A stretch of 5,826 nucleotides of DNA, taken from the NCBI GenBank assembly GCA_021772735.1, contig JAJFLK010000231.1:1-5826 (forward strand), given 5' to 3'. The DNA comes from Candidatus Sumerlaeota bacterium. GTDB lineage: Bacteria; Sumerlaeota; Sumerlaeia; MVZB01; JAJFLK01. Each line of letters begins with the position of its first letter. Within the stretch, counting starts at the first letter, position 1. The position numbers were made by a program, and so were the translations under genes. This document shows, in pieces, positions 5,090-5,826 of this stretch. The notes under the pieces were generated by a model. That model saw nothing but the letters and a program-made list of their open reading frames with translations, was not told the DNA's origin and did not search any database.

Positions 5090-5826
5090 ATGAAATTCGA
5101 CAAGGTCATTACCGGAGGAACGGTCGTCACGCCCGGCGGCGCGATCAAGGCCGACGTGGGTATCGTCGGCGAGAAGATCGCGGCGGTCGGCGTGGGTCTG
5201 GCCGCTTCATCCAGAAACGCCGAGCGCATCGACGCAAAAGGACATTACGTCATCCCGGGCGTGCTCGATGTCCACGTCCACCTTGAGCTGCCGTTCATGG
5301 GCGCGGTCTCGGCCGATGATTACAAGAGCGGCACCCGGGCGGGCGCGCGCGGCGGCGTGACGACGCTCATCGATTTCGCCATTCCTTACGCCAAGAACAA
5401 CAAGGCCGGGGATTACGAGAGCCTCTCCGAAGCGGCCGACAACTGGCACAAGCGCGCCGAAGGCAAGGCGATGATCGATTACACGTTCCATATCTGCGTG
5501 ACGAGTTTCGACAATCACAAGGATCAGATCAAAGGCATGGTCGATCGCGGGTTCACGACGTTCAAAGAATTCATGATCTATGAATCCGAGGGCTGGCAAT
5601 CGGACGACCGCGCCATGTACGGCACGCTCGAAGCCATGCGCGATAACGGCACGATGCTGCTCGTCCATGCCGAGTCTTCGCGCGTTCTGGACGGCCTGAT
5701 CGAAAAATTTCACACGCGCAAGCTGATGAAAAAATACGGCGCGAAGTTGCACGGCATGACGCGTCCGAATTTCATTGAGGCCGAGGCGATCCAGCGCGCC
5801 GTGACGTGGTGCGACGTCACCGACGG
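5090..5826 (+). CDS. hydA: Dihydropyrimidinase / hydantoinase, N-terminal part (3' end outside the window)
   Basis: A cytoplasmic amidohydrolase that opens the ring of 5,6-dihydrouracil or dihydrothymine to the N-carbamoyl-beta-amino acid, feeding the beta-ureidopropionase encoded upstream. The frame is open from ATG 5090 to the window end: 245 complete codons of an expected 450-480. The N-terminal small beta-domain is followed by the metal motif VIPGVLDVHVHLELPFMG (54-71; ligands H62 and H64), GGVTTLIDFAIP (88-99), the carboxylated lysine Lys159 in TTFKEFMIYE (active-site Tyr164), and His193 in LLVHAES. These are the standard landmarks of a two-metal dihydropyrimidinase; dihydroorotase and allantoinase lack the LxxPFMG context. 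The remaining metal and substrate residues lie outside the window. The 52-base gap after the aminotransferase gene suggests co-transcription. D-hydantoinase activity is commonly shared by this family and cannot be excluded; the beta-amino acid transaminase next door favours pyrimidines. The symbol follows common annotation practice for this family. Confidence 0.92.
   Translation, partial: MKFDKVITGGTVVTPGGAIKADVGIVGEKIAAVGVGLAASSRNAERIDAKGHYVIPGVLDVHVHLELPFMGAVSADDYKSGTRAGARGGVTTLIDFAIPYAKNNKAGDYESLSEAADNWHKRAEGKAMIDYTFHICVTSFDNHKDQIKGMVDRGFTTFKEFMIYESEGWQSDDRAMYGTLEAMRDNGTMLLVHAESSRVLDGLIEKFHTRKLMKKYGAKLHGMTRPNFIEAEAIQRAVTWCDVTD

Noticed and set aside
5207..5752. Minus-strand open frame of 181 residues opposite the dihydropyrimidinase gene
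   Set aside because: The plus-strand frame carries the metal-binding and carboxylated-lysine motifs, so this is an antisense artefact.

Overview
This is a bacterial chromosomal window, GC-rich (about 60% by eye), with dense single-exon genes, short intergenic gaps and Shine-Dalgarno sites before most genes. Nothing fixes the phylum: the proteins belong to widespread families and there is no rRNA or tRNA. I see no mobile element, CRISPR array or phage gene, and no frameshift or broken gene.

Layout. Positions 1-563 hold the 5' part of a guanine deaminase gene (guaD) on the minus strand. Positions 564-1085 are a roughly 520-base divergent intergenic region. It contains an AT-rich promoter/operator candidate (667-713) and a block of RNA-like secondary structure (910-1024). 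The other strand of that block also resembles pieces of a cobalamin riboswitch. Four plus-strand genes follow, probably one transcription unit: a nitrilase-superfamily beta-ureidopropionase (1086-1961), an NCS1-family nucleobase/hydantoin permease (2101-3618), an AGXT2-like class III aminotransferase (3676-5037) and the N-terminal half of a dihydropyrimidinase/hydantoinase (5090 to the window edge). Gaps between them are 139, 57 and 52 bases.

How the genes fit together. The permease would import a pyrimidine, dihydropyrimidine or hydantoin. The dihydropyrimidinase opens the dihydropyrimidine ring to an N-carbamoyl-beta-amino acid. The beta-ureidopropionase removes CO2 and ammonia to give beta-alanine (from uracil) or beta-aminoisobutyrate (from thymine). 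The aminotransferase moves the amino group to an oxoacid such as pyruvate or glyoxylate, leaving a semialdehyde. This is reductive pyrimidine catabolism without its first enzyme, dihydropyrimidine dehydrogenase, which may lie beyond position 5826. The divergent guaD adds purine deamination, so the locus looks like a nucleobase nitrogen-scavenging region. The pathway assignment is inferred from family membership and gene order.

I found no evidence of an unprecedented system. The parts most worth checking are the non-coding region 564-1085 and the animal-like combination of enzymes (DPYS, UPB1 and AGXT2 types) in a bacterial operon.
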